Shown piece by piece: positions 37,906-46,178 of a stretch of DNA of 64,000 nucleotides (positions within the stretch are counted from its first letter, which is position 1; every line of letters starts with the position of its first letter). The notes under the pieces are model-generated. The model saw only the letters and a list, made by a program, of their open reading frames with translations, searched no databases and was not told the DNA's origin. The stretch lies in assembly GCF_900103585.1 (NCBI RefSeq), contig NZ_FNHV01000004.1:558001-622000 (forward strand), given 5' to 3'. Source of the stretch: Streptomyces sp. cf386 (GTDB lineage: Bacteria > Actinomycetota > Actinomycetes > Streptomycetales > Streptomycetaceae). Position numbers and translations under genes: made by a program.

Positions 37906-39057
37906 GTGAGCAAGCGACTGACCTGCGATGTCGTGGTCGTCGGAGCCGGAATGGTGGGCGCGGCCTGTGCCCTGTACGCGGGCCGGGCGGGCCTCGACGT
38001 GATCGTCGTCGACCGTGGCCCGGTGGCCGGCGGCACGACCGGGGCCGGGGAGGGCAACCTCCTCGTCTCCGACAAGGAACCGGGCCCCGAGCTGGACCTC
38101 GCGCTGCTGTCCGGCCGGCTGTGGGACGAGCTGGCGCAGGAGTTCGGCGCGGCCGTCGAGTACGAGGCCAAGGGGGGAGTGGTCGTGGCCTCCTCGCCCG
38201 GCGGGCTCGCGGCGCTGGAGCGGTTCGCCGCAGGGCAGCGTGCCGCCGGGGTCGTCGCCGAACCGGTGGCGGGTGACCGGCTCCATGACCTCGAACCTCA
38301 TCTGGCCCCCGGCCTGCCCGGCGCCGTCCACTACCCCCAGGACGCCCAGGTCATGCCCGCCCTGGCAGCCGCCCACCTGCTCCGCGCCTCCGGCGCCCGC
38401 CTGCTCACCGGCCACACCGTGACCGACGTCCTGCGCGGGCCGGACGGCACCGTGCGCGGGGTCCGCACGGACAAGGGCGACATCCACGCGCCGGCCGTCA
38501 TCAACGCGGCCGGCACCTGGGGCGGCGAGCTCGCCGCACTCGCCGGCGTCCACCTGCCCGTCCTTCCCCGGCGCGGCTTCGTCCTCGTCACCGAACCCCT
38601 CCCGCGCCGGGTCCGCCACAAGGTGTACGCCGCCGACTACGTGGCCGACGTGGCCAGCGACTCGGCCGCGCTGCAGACCTCACCGGTCGTGGAGGGCACG
38701 GCCGCGGGGTCGATCCTCATCGGGGCGAGCCGGGAACGGGTCGGCTTCGACCGGACGTTCTCGCTTCCGGTCGTACGGGCGCTGGCCGCGGGGGCGACCC
38801 GGTTGTTCCCGTTCCTGGAGCGGGTGCGCGCGATGCGCTCCTACCTCGGCTTCCGCCCGTACCTGCCCGACCACCTGCCCGCCGTCGGACCGGATCCCCG
38901 TGTCCCCGGGCTGTACCACGCCTGCGGTCACGAGGGCGCGGGCATCGGACTCGCCACCGGAACCGGCCACCTGATCGCACAGGCGCTGACCGCGAAGACC
39001 CCCGACCTGGACCTGACGCCGCTGCGCCCCGACCGTTTCGCCGAGGAGGCCACGTGA
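37906..39057 (+). CDS. FAD oxidoreductase, D-hydroxyproline dehydrogenase type
   Basis: A 383-residue DAO-type flavoprotein with the Rossmann start CDVVVVGAGMVGAACALYAGRAG and EGNLLVSDKEPGP. It resembles the catalytic beta subunit of the heteromeric D-hydroxyproline dehydrogenase, which oxidises cis-4-hydroxy-D-proline to the pyrroline. The next two genes supply the matching iron-sulfur and NAD-oxidoreductase subunits. The GTG start follows TACTGAT without a strong ribosome site. The stop overlaps the ferredoxin-like gene (GTGA). The substrate is judged from the cluster. Confidence 0.88.
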   Translation: MSKRLTCDVVVVGAGMVGAACALYAGRAGLDVIVVDRGPVAGGTTGAGEGNLLVSDKEPGPELDLALLSGRLWDELAQEFGAAVEYEAKGGVVVASSPGGLAALERFAAGQRAAGVVAEPVAGDRLHDLEPHLAPGLPGAVHYPQDAQVMPALAAAHLLRASGARLLTGHTVTDVLRGPDGTVRGVRTDKGDIHAPAVINAAGTWGGELAALAGVHLPVLPRRGFVLVTEPLPRRVRHKVYAADYVADVASDSAALQTSPVVEGTAAGSILIGASRERVGFDRTFSLPVVRALAAGATRLFPFLERVRAMRSYLGFRPYLPDHLPAVGPDPRVPGLYHACGHEGAGIGLATGTGHLIAQALTAKTPDLDLTPLRPDRFAEEAT

Positions 39058-39356
39058 GAACCCCGCTGGAGCTTGCCGACGCCCGGCCGGGCCCGGCGTT
39101 CACGGTCACCCTGGACGGCCGTGAGATCCAGGCACTGCCCGGCCAGACGGTCGCCGCGGCGCTGTGGGCCGCCGGTGTCACCTCGTGGCGCAGCACTCGG
39201 GGCCAGGGTCGGCCGCGCGGGGTCTTCTGCGGCATCGGCGTCTGCTTCGACTGCCTCGTGACCGTCAACGACCGCCCGAACCAACGGGCCTGCCTGGTGC
39301 CATTGCACCCGGGTGACGCCATCCGCACCCAGGAGGGGACGGGCCACGATGACTGA
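39054..39356 (+). CDS. (2Fe-2S)-binding small subunit
   Basis: A 100-residue ferredoxin-like protein with FCGIGVCFDCLVTVN and a later Cys in RACLVPL, matching the [2Fe-2S] ligand pattern of small subunits in hydroxyproline and opine dehydrogenases. It passes electrons between the flavin subunits. It starts in GTGA overlap with the gene before and its stop overlaps the next start by eight bases, so subunit stoichiometry is likely kept by coupling. Confidence 0.9.
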   Translation: MRTPLELADARPGPAFTVTLDGREIQALPGQTVAAALWAAGVTSWRSTRGQGRPRGVFCGIGVCFDCLVTVNDRPNQRACLVPLHPGDAIRTQEGTGHDD

Positions 39357-40773
39357 CCCGAACCGCGAAGGGGCGGTCCCTCACCTCGCCGTGATCGGCG
39401 CGGGTCCGGCGGGGCTGGCCGCGACCGTGGCCGCCGCGGCACTGGGCGTCCGGGTCACGTTGGTCGACTCGGCGGCGGAGGCGGGCGGGCAGTTCTACCG
39501 CCGGCCCGCGGCCGGGCTGCGCGCCCGCAGACCGCAGGCCCTGCATCACCAGTGGCGCACCTGGGAGCGGCTGAGGGATGCGTTGGAAGGGCACCTCCGA
39601 GCGGGCACCGTACGGCACTTGACGGAGCATCACGTCTGGTTCGTCGAGCGGCGTGCCGAGCCGGACCGGGGCTTCACCGTCCACGCACTCCTCGGCCCCG
39701 AGCAGGAGGAGCCGGCCGAAGTGCGCGCCGACGCCGTGCTCCTGGCCACCGGCGGCTACGAGAAGGTGCTGCCCTTCCCCGGCTGGACCCTCCCCGGTGT
39801 CATCACCCCGGGCGGCGCCCAGGCCATGCTCAAGGGCGCCCTCGCGGTCTCGGGACGCACCGCCGTGGTCGCCGGGACCGGCCCGCTGCTGCTCCCCGTG
39901 GCGACCGGACTCGCCGCGGCCGGGGTCGAGGTGGCCGCGCTGGTCGACTCCGCCGACCCCAAGGCCTTCGTACGGCAGTCCCGCGCGCTGGCGGCGCAGC
40001 CCGGCAAGGTCGTCGAAGGGGCCGGATTCGCTGCCCGACTGCTGCGCCACCGGGTGCGCCTCCTCGCCCGGCACACGATCGTCGAGGCGCACGGCAGTGA
40101 GCGGCTGGAGGCCGTGACCGTCGCCCACCTCGACGGCGACGGGCGGGTCAGGCCCGGCAGTGAGCGCCGTATCCCCTGCGACACCCTCGCCGTCGGCCAC
40201 GGCATGCTCCCGCACACCGACCTCGCCGAGACCCTGGGCTGCCGGCTCGACGGGCTCGGCGTGCACGTCGACGCCGAACAGCGCACCGACGTGCCCGGTG
40301 TCTGGGCCGCCGGAGAGACCACGGGCATCGGCGGCAACGGCCTCTCGCTCGCCGAGGGCCATATCGCCGGACGCTCGGCCGCGGCGCGCCTGTGCGGTAC
40401 CGCACCCGACCCGGGCGCATGGGCGGCGGCCGCCAAGGTCCGTACCCGACTGCGCACTTTCTTCGCCGCGCTCGACTCCGTGTACGCCCCGCCCGCTCAC
40501 TGGACCGAGCAGGTCACCGACGACACCGTCGTGTGCCGCTGCGAGGAGGTCACCGGCGGGGCGGTCCGGGAGGCCGTGGCGGAGCTCGGTGCCGGTGATC
40601 CGCGCACCGTGAAGCTGCTGACGCGGGCCGGGATGGGCTGGTGCCAGGGGCGGATGTGCGGGCCCGCGGTCGCGGGGCTCGCCGGGTGCGAACTGACGCC
40701 GTCCCGGCGGCCGTTCGCCCGGCCGGTACCGCTCGGGGTTCTGGCCCGGGCCGGAGAGACCGACCAACAGTAA
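39349..40773 (+). CDS. NAD/FAD oxidoreductase subunit with BFD-like domain
   Basis: A 474-residue flavoprotein with HLAVIGAGPAGLAATVAAAALG for FAD and a second dinucleotide site near TAVVAGTGPLLLPV. The C-terminus has CRCEEVTGGAV and CQGRMCGP, the BFD-like [2Fe-2S] cysteines. It resembles the alpha subunit of hydroxyproline dehydrogenase and opine oxidase. The ATG overlaps the previous stop. With the two genes before it, it forms the three-subunit enzyme. Confidence 0.9.
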   Translation: MTDPNREGAVPHLAVIGAGPAGLAATVAAAALGVRVTLVDSAAEAGGQFYRRPAAGLRARRPQALHHQWRTWERLRDALEGHLRAGTVRHLTEHHVWFVERRAEPDRGFTVHALLGPEQEEPAEVRADAVLLATGGYEKVLPFPGWTLPGVITPGGAQAMLKGALAVSGRTAVVAGTGPLLLPVATGLAAAGVEVAALVDSADPKAFVRQSRALAAQPGKVVEGAGFAARLLRHRVRLLARHTIVEAHGSERLEAVTVAHLDGDGRVRPGSERRIPCDTLAVGHGMLPHTDLAETLGCRLDGLGVHVDAEQRTDVPGVWAAGETTGIGGNGLSLAEGHIAGRSAAARLCGTAPDPGAWAAAAKVRTRLRTFFAALDSVYAPPAHWTEQVTDDTVVCRCEEVTGGAVREAVAELGAGDPRTVKLLTRAGMGWCQGRMCGPAVAGLAGCELTPSRRPFARPVPLGVLARAGETDQQ

Positions 40774-40774
40774 A

Positions 40775-40783
40775 ATGTCACAT
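40775..40783. promoter_or_regulatory. candidate GntR operator before DHDPS-like gene
   Basis: ATGTCACAT is a perfect 4-1-4 inverted repeat two bases after the oxidoreductase stop and 20 bases before the DHDPS-like start. It is the clearest copy of the motif shared with 37888 and 42826. Confidence 0.5.
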
Positions 40784-40802
40784 GCTATTGAGAGGGAAAT
40801 TC

Positions 40803-41717
40803 ATGACCCATAGTTCCACCACCCTCGATTCCGGCAACCGCCCCTGGCGCGGCGTCCTGGTCGCCACCGCGCTCCCGCTGAACGACGATCTCTCCGTCGA
40901 CTACGGCAGGTTCGCCGAGCACTGCGCCTGGCTGGTCGAGAACGGCTGCGACGGCGTCGTGCCGAACGGCTCGCTCGGCGAGTACCAGGTCCTCACCCCC
41001 GAGGAGCGGGCCAAGGTCGTCGAGACGGCCGTCACCGCCATCGGCGGCGCGCGCGTGATGCCCGGCGTCGCCGCCTACGGGTCCGCCGAGTCCCGTCGCT
41101 GGGCCGAGCAGGCGCGCGACGCGGGCTGCGGGGCCGTGATGCTGCTGCCGCCCAACGCCTATCGCGCCGAAGAGCGTTCCGTCCTCGCCCACTACGCCGA
41201 GGTCGCCGAGGCGGGTGTGCCGATCGTGGCGTACAACAACCCCATCGACACCAAGGTCGACCTCGTACCCGAGCTGCTCGCCAAGCTGCACGGCGAGGGG
41301 TATATCCAGGGTGTCAAGGAGTTCTCCGGCGACGTCCGCCGTGCCTACCAGCTCGCCGAACTCGCCCCGGAACTCGACCTGCTGATCGGCGCCGACGACG
41401 TGCTGCTGGAGCTCGCGATCGCGGGTGCGAAGGGCTGGGTGGCCGGCTACCCGAACGCGCTGCCGAAGTCCTCCGTCGAGCTGTACCGCGCCGCCGTCGA
41501 CGGCGACCTGGGCACGGCCAAGAAGCTGTACGAGCAGCTGCACCCGTTGCTGCGCTGGGACTCCAAGGTGGAGTTCGTGCAGGCCATCAAGCTGTCCATG
41601 GACCTCGTCGGCCGGCACGGCGGTCCGGTCCGCCCGCCGCGGGTTCCGCTGCTGCCCGAGCAGGAGGCGGCCGTCCGCGCCGCCACCGAGAAGGCCGTCG
41701 CCGCAGGGCTGGCGTAA
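40803..41717 (+). CDS. DHDPS-fold deaminase (hydroxyproline pathway)
   Basis: A 304-residue class I aldolase-fold protein. VPNGSLGEYQVLT and VAYNNPIDTK are usual; GVKEFSGD places the Schiff-base Lys at 172. In the hydroxyproline pathway this family is pyrroline-4-hydroxy-2-carboxylate deaminase, giving 2,5-dioxopentanoate (alpha-ketoglutarate semialdehyde). The name rests on the neighbours, because aldolases of other substrates look alike. The ATG has GAGAGGG upstream. The aldehyde dehydrogenase that would finish the route is not in this window. Confidence 0.87.
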   Translation: MTHSSTTLDSGNRPWRGVLVATALPLNDDLSVDYGRFAEHCAWLVENGCDGVVPNGSLGEYQVLTPEERAKVVETAVTAIGGARVMPGVAAYGSAESRRWAEQARDAGCGAVMLLPPNAYRAEERSVLAHYAEVAEAGVPIVAYNNPIDTKVDLVPELLAKLHGEGYIQGVKEFSGDVRRAYQLAELAPELDLLIGADDVLLELAIAGAKGWVAGYPNALPKSSVELYRAAVDGDLGTAKKLYEQLHPLLRWDSKVEFVQAIKLSMDLVGRHGGPVRPPRVPLLPEQEAAVRAATEKAVAAGLA

Positions 41718-41718
41718 C

Positions 41719-41777
41719 CGCACTCACGTCATCGCAACTCACGTCATCGCAACTCACGTCATCGCAACTCGCGTCAC
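41719..41777. repeat. 15-base tandem repeat in hydroxyproline cluster
   Basis: Four units of CGCAACTCACGTCAT follow each other, the first lacking one base and the last with two changes. They fill the gap between two pathway genes, two bases after the deaminase stop. It is a slippage-prone minisatellite; a role in spacing or mRNA stability is unproven. Confidence 0.85.
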
Positions 41778-41795
41778 CGCAAAGGAGGCTGGACC

Positions 41796-42797
41796 GTGCG
41801 CAGCAGACTCGTCCTGCACGCCGTCGACTCGCACACCGAGGGCATGCCCACCCGCGTGATCACCGGCGGCATCGGCACGATCCCCGGCGCGACCATGAAC
41901 GAGCGGCGCCTGTACTTCCGTGAGCACCGCGACGACATCAAGCAGCTCCTGATGAACGAGCCGCGCGGCCACTCGGCGATGAGCGGCGCCGTCCTCCAGC
42001 CGCCCAGCCGCCCCGACTGTGACTGGGGCGTGATCTACATCGAGGTCTCCGGCTATCTGCCGATGTGCGGGCACGGCACGATCGGTGTGGCGACCGTGCT
42101 CGTGGAGACCGGCATGGTCGAGGTCGTCGAGCCGGTCACCACGATCCGGCTCGACACCCCGGCGGGCCTGGTCGTCGCCGAGGTGGCGGTGGAGGACGGC
42201 GCCGCGAAGGCGGTCACCCTCCAGAACGTGCCGTCTTTCTCCGTCGCCCTCGACCGCAAGATCGCACTGGCCGACGGGCGCACGGTGACATACGACATGG
42301 CGTACGGCGGCAACTTCTACGCCATCCTGCCGCTGGAGGAGTTCGGGCTGCCCTTCGACCGGTCGCGCAAGGACGACATCCTGGAGGCCGGGCTCTCCCT
42401 CATGGCCGCGATCAACGCCGAGGAGGAGCCCGTCCACCCCGAGGACCCGTCCATCCGCGGCTGTCACCACGTCCACCTGATCGCCCCCGGCGCCACCGCC
42501 CGCCACTCCCGGCACGCCATGGCGATCCACCCCGGCTGGTTCGACCGCTCACCCTGCGGCACGGGCACCAGCGCGCGGATGGCGCAGCTGCACACCCGCG
42601 GCGAACTGCCGCTGCACACCGAGTTCGTGAACGAGTCCTTCATCGGGACCCGGTTCACCGGACGCCTCCTCGGCACCACGGAGGTCGCGGGGCGCCCCGC
42701 CGTCCTGCCGAGTTTCACCGGCCGCGCGTGGATCACGGGCACGGCGCAGTACCTGCTCGATCCGTCGGACCCCTTCCCAGCCGGGTTCGTGCTCTGA
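41796..42797 (+). CDS. 4-hydroxyproline 2-epimerase / proline racemase family
   Basis: A 333-residue epimerase that inverts the alpha carbon of hydroxyproline, turning trans-4-hydroxy-L-proline to the cis-D form used by the dehydrogenase. Both acid/base cysteines are present: PMCGHGTIG (Cys91) and DRSPCGTGTSAR (Cys254), which argues against the Thr-containing dehydratase subgroup. The GTG has AAAGGAGG upstream. It completes the epimerase-dehydrogenase-deaminase route. Confidence 0.9.
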   Translation: MRSRLVLHAVDSHTEGMPTRVITGGIGTIPGATMNERRLYFREHRDDIKQLLMNEPRGHSAMSGAVLQPPSRPDCDWGVIYIEVSGYLPMCGHGTIGVATVLVETGMVEVVEPVTTIRLDTPAGLVVAEVAVEDGAAKAVTLQNVPSFSVALDRKIALADGRTVTYDMAYGGNFYAILPLEEFGLPFDRSRKDDILEAGLSLMAAINAEEEPVHPEDPSIRGCHHVHLIAPGATARHSRHAMAIHPGWFDRSPCGTGTSARMAQLHTRGELPLHTEFVNESFIGTRFTGRLLGTTEVAGRPAVLPSFTGRAWITGTAQYLLDPSDPFPAGFVL

Positions 42798-42825
42798 GCC
42801 GTCGAGGATAATGAGGGCGCATAAC

Positions 42826-42834
42826 GCGTGACAT
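42826..42834. promoter_or_regulatory. candidate GntR operator before its own gene
   Basis: GCGTGACAT lies about 50 bases before the GntR start. It shares GTGACAT with the sites at 37888 and 40775, with the outer bases less conserved. An autoregulatory site is expected for an FCD-type regulator. Confidence 0.45.
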
Positions 42835-42883
42835 TGCACTGCGTTGGCCGCCCAGCGCGACATCGCACAGTTCGAGGAGACCC

Positions 42884-43582
42884 ATGGCCGCCCAGCGCAC
42901 CAGCGCCCCGTCCGCCGCAGCCGCCCCGGCGCTGCCCACCCTGGGCGGCAAGAAGAGCAGCTACCGGGAGCGGGTCGCGGACGCCCTGCGCGCCGCGCTG
43001 ATCGCCGGGGAACTGCTGCCGGGCGACGTGTACTCGGCGCCGACGCTGGCCGCCCGCTTCGGTGTCTCGGCGACGCCGGTGCGCGAGGCCATGCTGGACC
43101 TGGTCAAGGAGGGCCTGGTCGACACCGTTCCCAACAAGGGGTTCCGGGTCACCGCGGTCTCCGAGAAGCAGCTCGACGAGTACAAGCACATCCGGGCGCT
43201 CATCGAGATCCCCACGGTGGTGGAGCTGGCGAGGACCGCCGACAAGGTCTCCCTGGAGGCGCTGCGCCCCGCCGCACGGGAGATCGTCCAAGCCGCCGTC
43301 TCCGGTGACCTCATCGCCTACGTCGAGGCGGACACCCGCTTCCACCTCGGCCTGCTCGCCCTCGCCGGCAACGCCCACCTCGTCGAGGTTGTCGGTGACC
43401 TCCGCAAGCGCTCCCGCCTCTACGGGCTCACCGCACTCGTCGAGGCGGGCCGCCTGCTGGCCTCCGCCGAGGAGCACCTGGAACTCCTCGACGCGCTGAT
43501 CGCCCGTGACGAGGAGGGCGTACGCGAGGTCATGACCCGCCACCTCGGGCACGTCCGGGGACTGTGGGCGGCGAAGAAGTAG
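42884..43582 (+). CDS. GntR (FCD) transcriptional regulator
   Basis: A 232-residue GntR regulator. The wHTH is AALIAGELLPGDVYSAPTLAARFGVSATPVREAMLDLVKEGLV; the helical C-terminal FCD domain shows RFHLGLLALAGN with conserved metal-binding-type His and Asp positions. It is last in the hydroxyproline cluster and probably senses hydroxyproline or a pathway intermediate. It follows GAGGAG. A 14-base duplication of its first codons lies 40 bases upstream. Confidence 0.9.
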   Translation: MAAQRTSAPSAAAAPALPTLGGKKSSYRERVADALRAALIAGELLPGDVYSAPTLAARFGVSATPVREAMLDLVKEGLVDTVPNKGFRVTAVSEKQLDEYKHIRALIEIPTVVELARTADKVSLEALRPAAREIVQAAVSGDLIAYVEADTRFHLGLLALAGNAHLVEVVGDLRKRSRLYGLTALVEAGRLLASAEEHLELLDALIARDEEGVREVMTRHLGHVRGLWAAKK

Positions 43583-43631
43583 GCGGCTGCGCAAGGTGAG
43601 GCGGGCAACGCGACGTGAGGTGACAACACAA

Positions 43632-43667
43632 CGCAAGCCGTTTGCGTTTCTTGCGCTATTCTTGCGC
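43632..43667. promoter_or_regulatory. LacI-type operator cluster before LacI gene
   Basis: CGCAA-GCCGT-TTGCG (43632-43646) is an inverted repeat of the LacI type. It is followed by the direct repeat TTCTTGCGC at 43648-43656 and 43659-43667, right up to the regulator's ATG. Repeated TTGCG halves fit self-control by the LacI protein. Confidence 0.55.
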
Positions 43668-43669
43668 GC

Positions 43670-44668
43670 ATGACGCGGCGACTTGCTGAAGTGGCGAAGA
43701 AGGTCGGGGTCAGCGAGGCCACGGTCAGCCGGGTGCTCAACGACAAGCCCGGCGTCTCCGAGGCCACCCGGCAGGCGGTGCTGTCCGCCCTGGACGTCCT
43801 CGGCTACGAGCGGCCCACCCAACTGCGCGGCGAACGCGCCCGGCTGGTCGGCCTCGTGCTCCCCGAACTGCAGAACCCGATCTTCCCGGCGTTCGCCGAG
43901 GTGATCGGCGGAGCGCTCGCCCAGCTCGGACTGACCCCGGTGCTGTGCACGCAGACCAAGGGCGGCGTCTCCGAGGCCGACTATGTCGCGCTGCTGCTGC
44001 AACAGCAGGTCTCCGGCGTCGTGTTCGCGGGCGGGCTGTACGCCCAGGCCGACGCGCCCCACGACCACTACAAGGAGCTCGCCGACCGCAACATCCCGGT
44101 CGTCCTGGTCAACGCGGCCATCGAGCACCTGGGCTTCCCGGGCGTGTCCTGCGACGACGCCGTGGCCGTGGAGCAGGCCTGGCGCCATCTGGCCTCGCTG
44201 GGCCACGAGCGCATCGGGCTGGTGCTCGGGCCGGCCGACCACGTGCCGTCGGCACGCAAGCTGGCCGCCGCGCGGGGTGTCGCCGGGGAGCTGCCCGAGG
44301 AGCACGTCGCGCGGGCGATCTTCTCGATCGAGGGTGGTCACGCGGCTGCCTCCCGGCTGATCGACCGGGGGGTGACCGGCATCATCTGCGCCAGCGACCC
44401 GCTCGCGCTCGGGGCGATCAGGGCCGCCCGCCGCAAGGGACTTGACGTCCCGTCGGAGGTCTCAGTGGTCGGGTACGACGACTCGGCGTTCATGAACTGC
44501 ACGGAACCTCCCCTGACCACCGTCCGCCAGCCCATCGAGGCCATGGGCAGGGCGGCCGTGGAGCTGCTGAACGCGCAGATCGCGGGCACGGCCGTACCCG
44601 TGGAGGAGCTGCTCTTCGAGCCGGAACTGGTGGTGCGCGGATCCACGGCGCAGGCGCCTCGTCCTTGA
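43670..44668 (+). CDS. LacI family transcriptional regulator
   Basis: A 332-residue LacI/GalR repressor. The N-terminal helix-turn-helix and hinge read LAEVAKKVGVSEATVSRVLNDKPGVSEATRQAVLSAL; the rest is a periplasmic-binding-like sensor with VVGYDDSAFMNCTEPPLTTVRQP. It lies before the alpha-glucan importer, GH13 and GH87-like genes, so it probably represses them and itself, released by an oligosaccharide. TTGCG-rich operators lie just upstream. Confidence 0.92.
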   Translation: MTRRLAEVAKKVGVSEATVSRVLNDKPGVSEATRQAVLSALDVLGYERPTQLRGERARLVGLVLPELQNPIFPAFAEVIGGALAQLGLTPVLCTQTKGGVSEADYVALLLQQQVSGVVFAGGLYAQADAPHDHYKELADRNIPVVLVNAAIEHLGFPGVSCDDAVAVEQAWRHLASLGHERIGLVLGPADHVPSARKLAAARGVAGELPEEHVARAIFSIEGGHAAASRLIDRGVTGIICASDPLALGAIRAARRKGLDVPSEVSVVGYDDSAFMNCTEPPLTTVRQPIEAMGRAAVELLNAQIAGTAVPVEELLFEPELVVRGSTAQAPRP

Positions 44669-44822
44669 GGTCCCACCCGATCCCGCCGAGGGCCACTCGC
44701 CCGTTCCACTGAGATCCAGTCGGCTGTTCAAAAATTTCAAACTACGCGCGACATCTTGCGGACCCCCGTCGCCGGTGCTTGAGTGTGCGGCGCCCACCGC
44801 TCCTGCCCAGAGGGGTCCATCG

Positions 44823-46172
44823 ATGAGAAGCACCGGGTTCCGCCGTACCCTTGCCGCGCTGAGCGTCTGCTCTCTCGCCCTGGCCGTCTCCGCGTGCGGG
44901 TCGGGCGACGACGAGTCGGCGAGCGGCAAGACCCGCATCACGGTCAACTGCATGCCGCCCAAGAGCGCCAAGGTCGACCGCCAGTTCTTCGAGCAGGACA
45001 TCGCCTCCTTCGAGAAGCAGAACCCGGACATCGACGTCGTCGCCCATGACGCGTTCCCCTGCCAGGACCCGAAGACCTTCGACGCCAAGCTCGCCGGCGG
45101 GCAGATGGAGGACGTCTTCTACACGTACTTCACCGACGCCCGGCACGTCGTCGACATCAACCAGGCCGCCGATCTCACGCCGTACGTCAAGGAGTTGAAG
45201 AGCTACGAGACCGTCCAGCAGCAGCTGCGCGACATCTACACCGTCGACGGCAAGATCTACGGCATACCGCGCACCGGCTACTCGATGGGCCTGATCTACA
45301 ACAAGAAGCTCTTCGAGGAGGCGGGCCTCGACCCCGAGAAGCCCCCGGCCACCTGGGACGAACTGCGCACCGTCGCCAAGAAGATCGCCGGTCTCGGAGG
45401 CGGCACCGTCGGCTACGCCGACTACAGCGCCCAGAACCAGGGCGGCTGGCACTTCACCGCCGAGCTCTACTCGCAGGGCGGCGACGTCGTGAGCGCCGAC
45501 GGCAAGAAGGCGACCGTCAACACCCCCGAGGGCCGCGCCGTGCTCCAGAACCTGCACGACATGCGCTGGACCGACAACTCCATGGGCAGCAAGCAACTGC
45601 TGGTCATCAACGACGTCCAGCAGATGATGGGCTCCGGCAAGCTCGGCATGTACCTCTCCGCCCCCGACAACATCCCGATCCTGGTCAAGGAGAAGGGCGG
45701 CGACTACAAGGACCTCGCGCTCGCCCCCATGCCCGGCGGCGAGGGCACGCTCATCGGCGGCGACGGCTACATGTTCAACAAGAAGGCGAGCCCCGAGCAG
45801 ATCCGTGCCGGTCTGAAGTGGCTCGACCACATGTTCCTCACCCCCGGTGACGGCTTCCTCGGCGACTACGCCCGCGCCAAGAAGAACGATGCCCCCGTCG
45901 GACTGCCCGAGCCCCGGCTGTTCACCGGTGCCGCCGACGCCAAGGACCAGCAGGTCAAGGAGGCCAACGCCAACGTCCCGGTGGAGAACTACCAGGCCTT
46001 CCTCGACGGCAACCAGAGCCTCGACATGAAGATCGAGCCGCCGAGCGCCCAGCAGATCTACTCCGTCCTCGACGGGGTCGTCTCCGCCGTCCTCACCAAG
46101 GAGGACGCCGACATCGACCAGCTCCTGAGGGACGCCTCCGGGAAGATCGACAGCATCCTGGCGCGGGGCTGA
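44823..46172 (+). CDS. alpha-glucan ABC substrate-binding lipoprotein
   Basis: A 449-residue solute-binding protein. A Sec lipoprotein signal ends LALAVSACGSG, with Cys25 lipidated. The family 1 fold shows IPRTGYSMGLIYNKKLFEEAGL and WDELRTVAKKIAG, typical of maltose-type binders. The ATG at 44823 follows GAGGGG. It heads a four-gene unit of importer and glucosidase with only small gaps, so it recognises the product of the secreted glucanase, probably alpha-glucan oligomers. Confidence 0.91.
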   Translation: MRSTGFRRTLAALSVCSLALAVSACGSGDDESASGKTRITVNCMPPKSAKVDRQFFEQDIASFEKQNPDIDVVAHDAFPCQDPKTFDAKLAGGQMEDVFYTYFTDARHVVDINQAADLTPYVKELKSYETVQQQLRDIYTVDGKIYGIPRTGYSMGLIYNKKLFEEAGLDPEKPPATWDELRTVAKKIAGLGGGTVGYADYSAQNQGGWHFTAELYSQGGDVVSADGKKATVNTPEGRAVLQNLHDMRWTDNSMGSKQLLVINDVQQMMGSGKLGMYLSAPDNIPILVKEKGGDYKDLALAPMPGGEGTLIGGDGYMFNKKASPEQIRAGLKWLDHMFLTPGDGFLGDYARAKKNDAPVGLPEPRLFTGAADAKDQQVKEANANVPVENYQAFLDGNQSLDMKIEPPSAQQIYSVLDGVVSAVLTKEDADIDQLLRDASGKIDSILARG

Positions 46173-46178
46173 CGGGCC

